From Steroidobacteraceae bacterium (lineage in GTDB: Bacteria; Pseudomonadota; Gammaproteobacteria; Steroidobacterales; Steroidobacteraceae), in the NCBI GenBank assembly GCA_019187495.1, contig JABAQN010000061.1, positions 23,447 through 87,446 of the forward strand: 64,000 bases of DNA. Reading direction: 5' to 3'. Shown one piece after another: positions 36,872 to 45,211 of this stretch. Positions within the stretch are counted from its first letter, which is position 1. Every line of letters starts with the position of its first letter. The translations under genes were made by a program, and so were the position numbers. Under the pieces are notes generated by a model. It was not told the DNA's origin. It saw only the letters and a list, made by a program, of their open reading frames with translations, and did not search any database.

Positions 36872-37617
36872 GGAGCGCGCCGGCGGCGCCGACAGCCTCG
36901 CAGGTCGCCCAGGCGCGCGGCGGCGATGCGCAGGCGCTCGATGCGCTGAATGCCGCGCTCGCGCCGCTCACCGCCACGGAGCGCATCGGATTTGCGTTCG
37001 AGCACTTGCCGGGCACGCACATCCTCTCGTCGAGCTTCGGTGCGCAGGCCGCCGTGGCGCTGCATCTGGCGACGCAGGTCTCGCCCGATGTGCCCGTCGT
37101 GCTCGTCGACACGGGCTATCTCTTTCCCGAAACCTATCGCTTCATCGATGAACTGACGCTGCGCCTGAAGCTCAACCTACAGGTCGCGCATCCGCCGGTG
37201 TCGGCGGCGTGGATCGAGGCGCGCCACGGCAAGCTCTGGGAGAACGGCGTCGAGGGGCTCGACCAGTACGGCCGGATCGCCAAGGTCGAACCGATGCAGC
37301 GCAAGCTCGAAGAACTCGGCGCCGGCACCTGGATTTCCGGGCTGCGCCGCGCGCAGTCGACGAGTCGTGCCGCCGTGCCCTTCCTCGCGCTCAACGGCAC
37401 GCGCTTCAAGCTGCACCCGATCGCCGACTGGACGGACCGCGACGTGGGCCACTACCTGAAGCACTATGCCCTGCCCTATCACCCGCTGTGGGAGCAGGGT
37501 TACGTGTCGATCGGCGACTGGCACACGACCCGCTCGCTCACCGAGGCCGGCAGTATCGAGGGCACGCGCTTCTTTGGCCTCAAGCGCGAATGCGGCCTGC
37601 ACGGGCTCGAGGGTTGA
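36868..37617 (+). CDS. cysH: Phosphoadenylyl-sulfate (PAPS) reductase
   Basis: Reduces PAPS to sulfite with thioredoxin. The 249-aa protein has the nucleotide-binding [15 protein letters not shown] loop, [27 protein letters not shown] and the catalytic [11 protein letters not shown] near the C-terminus. It lacks the CC/CxxC cluster cysteines of APS reductases, so it is the PAPS type. Start ATG 36868 overlaps the cysI stop (ATGA). The stop abuts the next ORF start (37617). Confidence 0.93.
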   Translation: MRSAPAAPTASQVAQARGGDAQALDALNAALAPLTATERIGFAFEHLPGTHILSSSFGAQAAVALHLATQVSPDVPVVLVDTGYLFPETYRFIDELTLRLKLNLQVAHPPVSAAWIEARHGKLWENGVEGLDQYGRIAKVEPMQRKLEELGAGTWISGLRRAQSTSRAAVPFLALNGTRFKLHPIADWTDRDVGHYLKHYALPYHPLWEQGYVSIGDWHTTRSLTEAGSIEGTRFFGLKRECGLHGLEG

Positions 37618-39203
37618 TGCGCGCGCCCCGCACGCTCACGATCGGCGCCCGCTCGAGCGCGCTGTCGCGCGTGCAGGCGCGGCTCGTCGGCGAGGCGCTC
37701 GCCGCGCACGACCCTCGCCTCGTCATCCGTTACGCATTCGCAGAATCCCTCGGCGATCGAAACCTCTCGGCCGATCTGCCGGCACTCCTGCGCGCGGGCG
37801 GCTTCACGAGCGAACTGTCGACCGATCTCGACTCCCGGCACATCGACCTCGCCGTCCACTCGTGGAAGGACCTGCCCTTCACCGAATCGCGGACGACCCA
37901 CATCGCCGCAACACTCGAACGCGCCGATCCGCGCGATCTCCTGCTCGTGCGGCGTGACCGCTTCGCGCCAGCGGATCCCGATCAGCGAGGTTCCCGCCGC
38001 GAACTGCGGGTACTGTCCTGCTCGGCGCGGCGCGCGACCAACCTGCGCGAGTTCCTGCCGTGGGCATTGCCGGGCGGCATCCAGGAGGTGCGCTTCCGGC
38101 CCGTGCGCGGCGACATCCTGCGCCGCCTGCAGGGCCTCCTCGCGGGCGACGCCGATGCGCTCGTCGTCGCCAAGGCCGCGATCGATCGATTGCTCGCCGC
38201 CGGCGCCGGCCTCGGCGCAGACCACGACTCCTGCGCCAACAGCCGCTTCGCCGCCGCAGGCGCGCAGGTTCGCGCCGCGCTCGACGCCTGCCGCATCATC
38301 GTTCTGCCGCTCGCGATGAATCCGGCGGCACCGGGACAAGGCGCACTCGCGATCGAAGTCCGCCGCGACCGCGGCGACCTCGCGGAGATGCTCGCCGCGA
38401 TCAATCATGCGCCGACCTATGCGCGCGTCCTCGAAGAGCGTGCGCAGCTCGCGCCCACCGGCGACGAGGATCATCCGCTCGGCGTCTCGGTCGTGCCGAT
38501 CGAAGGCGGACCCGTTCGCATGGATGCGGAAGCCGTGTTCGCGCGCGGATCGCTCGCGGGCGTGCGCATCGAGGCGGCGCGCCTGCGCGATCGCAGCCCC
38601 GCGCTGCCGCGCCCGGCGCATCGCGGCGCGGTGTGGACAGGCGAGCGCGCAGGTCACCTTGCGCTGCGCCGGATTGCGCTCGCTATCGACCGCGCGCGCC
38701 CTGGCGACGCACCATTGGGATTTCTCGTCGCGCGCGCCGACGCGCTGCCGGACGGATGGACGGACACGCCCGAGCCGATCGTCTGGACGGCCGGACTCGA
38801 CACGTGGCGCAAGCTTGCGGCACGCGGCGTGTGGGTGAGCGGCAGCGACGAGAGCCTCGGCGAGACGGGCGCGCAGGCTGCGCGCCATCTTTTCCCGCAG
38901 GTCGAATGCTGGGTGAAGCTCTCGCACAGCGCCGGCTACGACACACCCCACGCGGCGCGCCTCGCCACCTACCGGCTCGAGCGCGTCGCCCCGCTCGAGG
39001 ACATCCGGAAGCACACGCATTTCTTCTGGCGCAGCGGCTCGCAGTTCCTCGAGTACTTCCGCGCGAATGCACAGCAACTGCGCCACGCCTGGCACGGCTG
39101 CGGGCCGGGCAATACGCTCGCGATCATCCGCGCCGCGATCGGCCCCGACCGTGTGCGCCCCTTCCTGTCCGCCGGACAATTTGCCGCCGAACTCGGAGTG
39201 TGA
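37617..39203 (+). CDS. hemC: Hydroxymethylbilane synthase-like protein with C-terminal HemD-like domain, cofactor Cys absent
   Basis: A 528-aa protein. The first ~320 residues follow porphobilinogen deaminase: TIGARSSALSRVQARLV, VHSWKDLPF (with the catalytic Asp), PVRGDILRRLQGLL, and NPAAPGQGALAIEVRR. Where family members have the cofactor-binding GGCxVPIG, this protein has GVSVVPIEG, with Ser in the position of the Cys. The last ~150 residues (VWVSGSDESLG, THFFWRSGSQFLEYFRA, GPGNTLAIIRA) resemble the second half of uroporphyrinogen-III synthase, so it may do both steps. Start overlaps the cysH stop by 1 nt. Function in siroheme synthesis is inferred from neighbours; catalytic competence is uncertain. 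Confidence 0.72.
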   Translation: MRAPRTLTIGARSSALSRVQARLVGEALAAHDPRLVIRYAFAESLGDRNLSADLPALLRAGGFTSELSTDLDSRHIDLAVHSWKDLPFTESRTTHIAATLERADPRDLLLVRRDRFAPADPDQRGSRRELRVLSCSARRATNLREFLPWALPGGIQEVRFRPVRGDILRRLQGLLAGDADALVVAKAAIDRLLAAGAGLGADHDSCANSRFAAAGAQVRAALDACRIIVLPLAMNPAAPGQGALAIEVRRDRGDLAEMLAAINHAPTYARVLEERAQLAPTGDEDHPLGVSVVPIEGGPVRMDAEAVFARGSLAGVRIEAARLRDRSPALPRPAHRGAVWTGERAGHLALRRIALAIDRARPGDAPLGFLVARADALPDGWTDTPEPIVWTAGLDTWRKLAARGVWVSGSDESLGETGAQAARHLFPQVECWVKLSHSAGYDTPHAARLATYRLERVAPLEDIRKHTHFFWRSGSQFLEYFRANAQQLRHAWHGCGPGNTLAIIRAAIGPDRVRPFLSAGQFAAELGV

Positions 39204-39207
39204 CGCC

Positions 39208-40227
39208 GTGCTCGAACGCAACCGCGCCGCGCTTCCCTCGTCGCTCGATACGCTCGCGCCGACTCGCCGCCTGCAGCGCCTGCGCCGCACGGCGCCGCTG
39301 CGCGATCTCGTTGCCGAAACAGGCTTCACGCGAAGCCAGCTGGTCCAGCCGCTTTTCATCGTGGAAGATCCGGCCGACGCGCGCGACATTGCGGGCCTCC
39401 CCGGCAATGCGCGCCTCACGCCTGAAAGTGCACTCGCGCGCCTCGACGCCGACCTCGAATCGGGCGTGCGCCAGTTCCTGCTCTTCCCCGTGCCGGCGCG
39501 CAAGCACGCGCGCGATTTCGAACCGGCCTTCATCTGCGAGACGATCGCCCTGCTCCGCCGCCGTGCCACGCGGGAGGATGCGACATTCTGGCTCGACACC
39601 TGCCTCTGCAGCTACACCGCCGATGGCCACTGCTGCCTGCACGATGCGCGCGGCGAGCAGGATTTGCCCGCAACGCTCGACGCCCTCGCCGGGCTCGCGC
39701 TCGACTACGCCGCCGCGGGCGCCGACGGCATCGCGCCGAGCGACATGAACGACGGCCGCGTTGCCGCGCTGCGCCTCGCGCTCGATGCGGCCGGCCACGA
39801 TCTCGTGCCGATCATGAGCTACAGCGCCAAGTTCGCGAGCCAGCTCTACGGACCCTTCCGCGGCGCCGCGAACTCCGCGCCCAAGCATGGCGACCGACGT
39901 CGCTACCAGATCGATGTCCGCGCGCGGCGCGACGCGCTCGCGAGCTCGCAGCGCTGCGCCGACGAGGGCGCCGATCTCCTGATGGTGAAGCCCGGCATGA
40001 GCTCGCTCGACCTCATCCAGCCGATCGCAGATGCCACCGGCCTCGCGGTCGGCGCCTACCAGGTGAGCGGCGAATATGCCGCGCTCGCGCTGCTCGCGCG
40101 CGAGGGTTTCGCCGACTTCGATGCCGCGCTGCTCGAGAGCTGGCACGCCCTGCGCCGCGGTGGCGCAGCCTTCATCATTACCTACGGCGCGCGCCTCGGT
40201 CGTGCGCTCGGCCTCGCGGCGAGGTAG
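39208..40227 (+). CDS. hemB: Porphobilinogen synthase (delta-aminolevulinate dehydratase)
   Basis: Condenses two 5-aminolevulinates into porphobilinogen. Of 339 aa. Active-site lysines lie in SYSAKFASQLYGPFR and LMVKPGMSSLDLI. The zinc-type cysteine set is present in DTCLCSYTADGHCCL. GTG 39208 lies 4 nt after the hemC-like stop and gives a start at VLERNRAALPSS; longer frame from 39067 would overlap the preceding gene. Placed between the deaminase-like gene and the aminolevulinate synthase gene, so it completes the route to porphobilinogen inside the operon. Confidence 0.93.
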   Translation: MLERNRAALPSSLDTLAPTRRLQRLRRTAPLRDLVAETGFTRSQLVQPLFIVEDPADARDIAGLPGNARLTPESALARLDADLESGVRQFLLFPVPARKHARDFEPAFICETIALLRRRATREDATFWLDTCLCSYTADGHCCLHDARGEQDLPATLDALAGLALDYAAAGADGIAPSDMNDGRVAALRLALDAAGHDLVPIMSYSAKFASQLYGPFRGAANSAPKHGDRRRYQIDVRARRDALASSQRCADEGADLLMVKPGMSSLDLIQPIADATGLAVGAYQVSGEYAALALLAREGFADFDAALLESWHALRRGGAAFIITYGARLGRALGLAAR

Positions 40228-40231
40228 GGCC

Positions 40232-41497
40232 ATGTTCGACTTCCCCGGGTTCTTCGGGAGTGCCAATGCGAAGCTGAAGCGCGAGCACCACTACCGCGTG
40301 TTCCGCGAACTGCGCCGCGAACCGGGACGCTTTCCGCAGGTGCAGTGGCGTGCCGCGGACGGCGCTTGGCGGGATGCCACGGTCTGGTGCAGCAACGACT
40401 ACCTCGGCATGAGCCAGCACCCGATCGTGCTCGAGGCGGCGCATGATGCGCTCGCACGCTACGGCGCGGGCGCCGGCGGCACGCGCAACATCTCGGGCAC
40501 CACCGATCTCCTGGTCGCGCTCGAACGCGAGCTCGCCGACTGGCACGCCAAGGACGCCGCCCTCCTCTTCTCCTCCGGCTATGTCGCGAACGACACCACG
40601 CTCGCGACGCTCGCGCGCGCATTGCCGGGTGTGATCGTGTTCTCCGACGCAGCGAACCATTCGTCGATGATCCAGGGCATCCGTGCGAGCCGGCAGCGCT
40701 GCGTCGTGTTCCGCCACAACGATCCTGCGCACCTCGATGCGCTGCTCGCCGCCCATGATTCGAGCACACCGAAGCTCGTCGTGTTCGAATCGCTCTATTC
40801 CATGGACGGCGACATTGCGCCGCTCGCGGCGCTCCTCGCCGTGGCGAAGCGCCACGGCGCGCTGACTTTCGTCGACGAGACGCATGCGGTGGGCGTACAC
40901 GGGCCGCGCGGCAGCGGGCTGCTCGAGGCGCATGGACTGCTGGACGCCGTCGACATCGTGCAGGGCGGACTCGGCAAGGGTGTCGGCGTCGTGGGGGGCT
41001 TCATCACGGGCGATGCGGCGGTCATCGACTTCGTGCGCAGCCACGCGCCGGGATTCATTTTCACGACGGCGTTGCCGCCGCATGTCGCGGCTGCGGCGCT
41101 CGCCTCGGTGCGTCACCTGAAGGAAAGCGGCGCGGAGCGGGCGGCGCTCAGACGCCGTGTCGCGAGTACGCGCACCGCACTTGCCGCGGCGCGCATACCG
41201 ATCGCATCGACGCCGAGCCAGATCCTGCCGCTGATCATCGGCGATGCGGGCGAGTGCCGTGCGCTCGCCGATCGGCTGCTTGAGCGGCACGGCATCTATC
41301 TTCAGGCCATCGTCCATCCCACGGTGCCGCGCGATGCCGCGCGCCTGCGCATCACGCCCGGACCGTTGCACACCGACGCCGATGAGGCCCGCCTCGTCGC
41401 GGCGCTGGTCGAAGCGCGTGCGGCCTGCGCGTCGGCCGTTGCGGCTGGTTCCGGCTCTGCGACCGTCCCCGGTAGCGCGACAGCGCACGCCGCCTGA
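40232..41497 (+). CDS. hemA: 5-aminolevulinate synthase (C4 pathway)
   Basis: PLP enzyme that joins glycine and succinyl-CoA to 5-aminolevulinate. Of 421 aa. Diagnostic elements are CSNDYLGMSQHP, GAGAGGTRNISGT, FVDETHAVGVHG, the catalytic lysine in QGGLGKGVGVVGGF and the C-terminal IYLQAIVHPTVPRDAARLRI with TPGPLHTD, which distinguishes ALAS from the related KBL and BioF. Most gammaproteobacteria make aminolevulinate by the C5 route, so an ALAS in a sulfur operon is notable and may come from an alphaproteobacterium. Start 4 nt after hemB stop. KBL/BioF relatives remain possible but less likely. Confidence 0.88.
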   Translation: MFDFPGFFGSANAKLKREHHYRVFRELRREPGRFPQVQWRAADGAWRDATVWCSNDYLGMSQHPIVLEAAHDALARYGAGAGGTRNISGTTDLLVALERELADWHAKDAALLFSSGYVANDTTLATLARALPGVIVFSDAANHSSMIQGIRASRQRCVVFRHNDPAHLDALLAAHDSSTPKLVVFESLYSMDGDIAPLAALLAVAKRHGALTFVDETHAVGVHGPRGSGLLEAHGLLDAVDIVQGGLGKGVGVVGGFITGDAAVIDFVRSHAPGFIFTTALPPHVAAAALASVRHLKESGAERAALRRRVASTRTALAAARIPIASTPSQILPLIIGDAGECRALADRLLERHGIYLQAIVHPTVPRDAARLRITPGPLHTDADEARLVAALVEARAACASAVAAGSGSATVPGSATAHAA

Positions 41498-41504
41498 TTC
41501 GCCG

Positions 41505-42959
41505 ATGCGCCATTTCCCGCTGTTCCTCGACCTGCAGGATCGCGACACGCTCGTCGTCGGCGGCGGCGCGGTCGCGGTGCGCAAGACGGCGACGCTGCGC
41601 GCCGCCGGCGCGCGGGTCACGGTCATCGCGGAATCGTCCCATGAGGATCTGCGCGCACTGGCCGCGCGCGGCGAGATCACACTGCACGAACGGCGCTTTG
41701 CGGCATCCGACATCGGCTCGCCCGATCTCCCGCGCCCGTGGCTGATCGTCGCCGCGACCGACGATCGCGCGACCAATGAAGCGGTCGCGCAGGCCGCCAG
41801 CACCGCTCGCATCCCCTGCAACGTCGTCGACGATCGCGCACTCTCGACCTTCATCATGCCGGCGATCATCGATCGCTCGCCGGTACAGATCGCCGTCTCG
41901 ACGGGCGGCGCGTCGCCCGTGCTTGCGCGACTCATCCGCGAACGCCTCGAGGCGCTGCTCGACGAATCGCTCGGACCCCTCGCGCAGTTCGCCGATCGCT
42001 GGCGCGCAACAGCGCGCCGGGTGCTCACAGGCATCGGCGCACGCCGGCAGTATCTCTCATGGCTGCTGACCGGCCCTGCCGCCGGTGCGATTCGCGCACA
42101 TCGGCCGGCGGAAGCAGACAGGCTGGCCACACGCGAACTGGCGCGACTCGGGCGCGAGGCCGGCCGCGCTGAGGCGGGCACAGTGAACGCTCCCGGGCAT
42201 GTCACGCTCGTCGGCGCCGGACCCGGCGACCCGGGACTGCTCACGCTGAAAGGATTACGCGCGCTGCAGGAGGCCGACGTCGTGATCCACGACCGACTCG
42301 CCTCCCCCGAAGTCCTCGACCTTGCACGCCGAGACGCCGAACGTATCGATGTCGGCAAGCGTCCGGGTGCAGGCCCGACCCAGGCCGCCATCAACGCACT
42401 GATCGTGGCCGAGGCGCGCCGCGGCCGCCGCGTCGTGCGCCTGAAAGGCGGCGACCCGTTCATCTTCGGACGCGGCGGCGAGGAGATCGACGCGCTGCGC
42501 GCCGCGGGTGTCAGCTTCGATGTCGTGCCGGGCATCACGGCCGCGGTCGCCGCCGGCGCCGGCGCTTCGATCCCGCTGACCGACCGGCGCCACGTCCACG
42601 CGCTGCGCCTGATCACCGGCAACGACGCCGAAACACTCGAGCGGTTCAATTTTTCCGACGTCGCGGCGGGACGCGAAACACTCGCGGTCTACATGGGGGT
42701 CGCGCAACTCCCGTTGCTGCGTGACCGACTGCTGCGCGCAGGCGTACCGCCGTCGCTCCCCATAGCGCTCATCGAAAACGCGAGCCGGCCGGAACAGCGT
42801 GTCATCTTGAGTCGCCTCGAGGATTCGGTGGTCGCAGCAGCAGCGCACAGCGTCGGGACACCGACCGTGGCCATCATCGGCAGCGTGGCGGAGTTTGCGA
42901 GTGCGGGTGGCTCGGCAGAAATCTACAGGCGCTGCGCGATGCTCATGACTGGAAGGTAG
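41505..42959 (+). CDS. cysG: Siroheme synthase (trifunctional CysG)
   Basis: Converts uroporphyrinogen III to siroheme. Of 484 aa. The N-terminal half is the dehydrogenase/ferrochelatase (MRHFPLFLDLQDRDTLVVGG, then NVVDDRALSTFIMPAIIDR). The C-terminal half is the SAM-dependent methyltransferase (VTLVGAGPGDPGLLTLKG, RLKGGDPFIFGRGGEE, VPGITAAVAA). ATG 41505 follows the aminolevulinate synthase stop by 7 nt; the longer open frame overlaps it and is rejected. Last gene of the cys-siroheme operon. A weak stem (GCAGCG/CGCTGC at 42972-42986) follows, without a clear T-run. Confidence 0.94.
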   Translation: MRHFPLFLDLQDRDTLVVGGGAVAVRKTATLRAAGARVTVIAESSHEDLRALAARGEITLHERRFAASDIGSPDLPRPWLIVAATDDRATNEAVAQAASTARIPCNVVDDRALSTFIMPAIIDRSPVQIAVSTGGASPVLARLIRERLEALLDESLGPLAQFADRWRATARRVLTGIGARRQYLSWLLTGPAAGAIRAHRPAEADRLATRELARLGREAGRAEAGTVNAPGHVTLVGAGPGDPGLLTLKGLRALQEADVVIHDRLASPEVLDLARRDAERIDVGKRPGAGPTQAAINALIVAEARRGRRVVRLKGGDPFIFGRGGEEIDALRAAGVSFDVVPGITAAVAAGAGASIPLTDRRHVHALRLITGNDAETLERFNFSDVAAGRETLAVYMGVAQLPLLRDRLLRAGVPPSLPIALIENASRPEQRVILSRLEDSVVAAAAHSVGTPTVAIIGSVAEFASAGGSAEIYRRCAMLMTGR

Positions 42960-43089
42960 CAATCAAGAGATGCAGCGACCCGCTGCTTACCCAGTGCATT
43001 TGTGCGCCGCAGCAAACAGAAGCCGCGGGCCCTCATTCCTCTTGCCGTTCTCGTGACCGCCATGCATCAGGCGGTATCCTGGCGTCATC

Positions 43090-44046
43090 ATGGAGCGAGT
43101 CCTGCCGTCACTCCGTCTCCCGTTCGAAGTCGGCGCCTTGTACCGACGTCGCGAGGAGATTCACGGCGCGCTTGGTGGCCAAATGCAAGGAGGGATCTCC
43201 ACGCCTGCGAACAGCCCCTTTGTCATCCTGTTTACCGGTGAGGCGGGCAAGCAGCATGGATACAGCGACAACTGGGACGATGAAGGAATCCTCCACTACT
43301 ACGGCGAAGGGCAGAGGGGGGATATGCAGGACAGAGGTGGCAATCGCGCCATTCGTGAACATCTGAAAAACAACAAGCGGCTGTTGCTCTTCCAGATGAT
43401 GGGGCACCGCAAGCCATACAGGTTCCTTGGTGAATTCAGGTTCACTTCCGCCTATGAGAAGCCTGGGGTGCCGGACACGAGTGGCGCCCTTCGTCGCGCC
43501 ATTGTCTTCAAGCTCGCACCGGTCGAAGCGGAGTTCGAGCCGTTTCAGAACAAGGTTGCATTTGCGCCCTCCACCGCAATGCCCCTGCACCTTTCTGCCA
43601 CAACCTCGACCCAGCTCTCGACAGTGCGCGCGAAGCAATCTCTGTTCAGGCGACGATTGCTGACAGTAGAGAAGAGTTGCCGGCTCACCGGCATCGAGGA
43701 CCTTCGATTCCTGCGGGCGAGCCATATCAAGCCGTGGTCCAGATGTGCAACCGGTGATGAGCGCGTGGATGGGAACAACGGATTGCTTCTGAGCCCGCAC
43801 GCGGATTTCCTGTTTGACCGCGGCTGGATCACATTTGAAGATGGCGGCGCCCTCGTCAGATCACATCGTCTGCCCGAGGAAGTCATCCACCGCATCGGAT
43901 TGGACCTGACCCCGGGCCGTGCTTGTGGAAGTTTCGCGGGGTCGCAACGCGTGTATCTCGAGTATCACCGGAACGCGGTATTCGAGAAGGTATTTGCGCG
44001 CAGCGAAGACCCGCTGCTGGAATTGCTTTCAGCGACAGCACCTTGA
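43090..44046 (+). CDS. HNH endonuclease, probable restriction/defence nuclease
   Basis: A 318-aa protein. The C-terminal HNH motif is ASHIKPWSRC, then GNNGLLLSPHADFLFDRGWITF. The N-terminal region (GILHYYGEGQRGDMQD, GNRAIREH, KRLLLFQMMG) resembles the DNA-reading domain found in ScoMcrA-like enzymes and their relatives; this is family-level inference. Base and codon use are clearly AT-richer than in the neighbouring cys operon, as expected in a horizontally acquired island. Convergent with a HTH-GHKL gene. The upstream 130 bp (42960-43089) contains only a weak hairpin. Modification-dependent cleavage is possible but not shown. Confidence 0.75.
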   Translation: MERVLPSLRLPFEVGALYRRREEIHGALGGQMQGGISTPANSPFVILFTGEAGKQHGYSDNWDDEGILHYYGEGQRGDMQDRGGNRAIREHLKNNKRLLLFQMMGHRKPYRFLGEFRFTSAYEKPGVPDTSGALRRAIVFKLAPVEAEFEPFQNKVAFAPSTAMPLHLSATTSTQLSTVRAKQSLFRRRLLTVEKSCRLTGIEDLRFLRASHIKPWSRCATGDERVDGNNGLLLSPHADFLFDRGWITFEDGGALVRSHRLPEEVIHRIGLDLTPGRACGSFAGSQRVYLEYHRNAVFEKVFARSEDPLLELLSATAP

Positions 44047-44082
44047 AAACCGAGTGCAGATACTCGGAAGCAAGATAGAGAA

Positions 44083-45138
44083 TCACGACTGACCTGATAT
44101 GGCGGACTTGGCTGCCAAGGCCCGACGAATCATTTCTCCGACCGCGACGCTCGTATTGAAAGGATGAAGCTGGGTACCTGGATGTTCCGAGGGAAAGACT
44201 CGGAACACTTCATCAGCAAATGCTTGGCCAATGTTGCTAACGCCCTCGAAATCGAGCATCACAATTGCGAACTTCTCTACTCGCGCCAGCAGTCGCTTCG
44301 CCTGAGATCGAGACACGAGGGCTTCGTCACCATACTGAGCGAGTCGAACAGGCACTACAGTCTTTGCGAATGCCAACTCGTCGCCGATAGTGAATCTCGA
44401 AAAGACTTTCTTTTGCGTCCTGGACGTGTGATTCCACAGTTTCATCTGAACGTAGGTACCTGTATCGGGTCCCTTTGTCTCCAATATCCAATCCTGTTCA
44501 TCCAGGTACTTGTGGGAAAAATAAGTCTCTCCCGAGAGGATGGCGAAATGGTCAAACATTCTTGAGGAGAAAAAAATCCCTTCCCCCGTGTGCCTCGCAG
44601 GATCAGTAGTCAACTTGCCTTTAGCCAGTTCCAGAACTGAATGGCGCTCATCCAAGAGCCCCAAGGCTTTCTGAATCTTTCTGAAGATACCAACGCCGTC
44701 ATCCATGATTCCGATCTGCACATCGGCTGCAGTCTTGATCATATTGACAGTTACCTGTGCGCCTCCCGAGTGATCTATCGCGTTGTTCAGCATCTCTGTA
44801 AAGCCGTAGTGCCAGATATCGAGAACGTTCTTCGGCAGGGAACCGAGAAAAGGGGCAACGTCATTTCGCCACACAACGTCTTCCTGCAGACCCGACAGTG
44901 GATATGACTTCGTCTGTTCCGCGATCGCGCACAGCTTATATACGCGTGCAGCCGTGAGGCCCTCGGCAACCAATGACCCCTCATCTACTAATCGCTTTAA
45001 ATGGAGATGGGCCGCTTGCCGTGTAATACCGAATTCAGTGGCGGTACGGCGACCGATATCCTTAGGGAAGCGATGAACATTTCGCAGAATGTAGCCGCGA
45101 ATCTTTTCGCTGCCGTCACGAATCCGCGTCGTTATCAT
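44083..45138 (-). CDS. HTH-GHKL ATPase-DUF4325 (STAS-like) regulatory protein
   Basis: A 351-aa protein of three parts. Residues 1-75 form a winged helix (TATEFGITRQAAHLHLKRL). The middle is a histidine-kinase-like ATPase with N-box EMLNNAIDHSGG and G1 box GIMDDGVGIF, and an H box is not seen, so it is not a typical sensor kinase. The C-terminal domain (FAIVMLDFEGVSNIGQAFADE) is the DUF4325/STAS-like type. An open frame reaches TTG at 45174, but this runs through repeats that look like operators; ATG 45138 gives a better N-terminus. No clear Shine-Dalgarno is visible. Possibly a self-regulating switch protein of a defence or mobile element. Function not known. Confidence 0.72.
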   Translation of the reverse strand: MITTRIRDGSEKIRGYILRNVHRFPKDIGRRTATEFGITRQAAHLHLKRLVDEGSLVAEGLTAARVYKLCAIAEQTKSYPLSGLQEDVVWRNDVAPFLGSLPKNVLDIWHYGFTEMLNNAIDHSGGAQVTVNMIKTAADVQIGIMDDGVGIFRKIQKALGLLDERHSVLELAKGKLTTDPARHTGEGIFFSSRMFDHFAILSGETYFSHKYLDEQDWILETKGPDTGTYVQMKLWNHTSRTQKKVFSRFTIGDELAFAKTVVPVRLAQYGDEALVSRSQAKRLLARVEKFAIVMLDFEGVSNIGQAFADEVFRVFPSEHPGTQLHPFNTSVAVGEMIRRALAAKSAISGQS

Positions 45139-45144
45139 GAATAG

Positions 45145-45197
45145 ATTGTCAAGATAACGGCCTTTACTTGTCAAGTTTATTAGCCCTTCTTGTCAAG
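45145..45197 (-). promoter_or_regulatory. Three CTTGACAAG boxes at exact 22-bp spacing upstream of the HTH-GHKL gene
   Basis: On the minus strand, CTTGACAAG occurs at 45197-45189 and 45175-45167, and CTTGACAAT at 45153-45145. Starts are exactly 22 bp apart, two DNA turns. Each full box is palindromic about its central base. The nearest box ends 6 nt before the preferred start codon. The boxes also contain TTGACA, a -35-like hexamer. Likely operators for the adjacent HTH protein; this is inferred. Confidence 0.6.
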
Positions 45198-45211
45198 CAG
45201 AACCCCAACCC

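Noticed and set aside
42972..42986. Short stem GCAGCG/CGCTGC after cysG as a terminator
   Set aside because: Only 6 bp of pairing and no T-run; too weak to call.
44050..44067. Stem CCGAGT/ACTCGG between the convergent HNH and GHKL genes as terminator
   Set aside because: Short stem with 6-nt loop and no T-run; possible but not supported enough.
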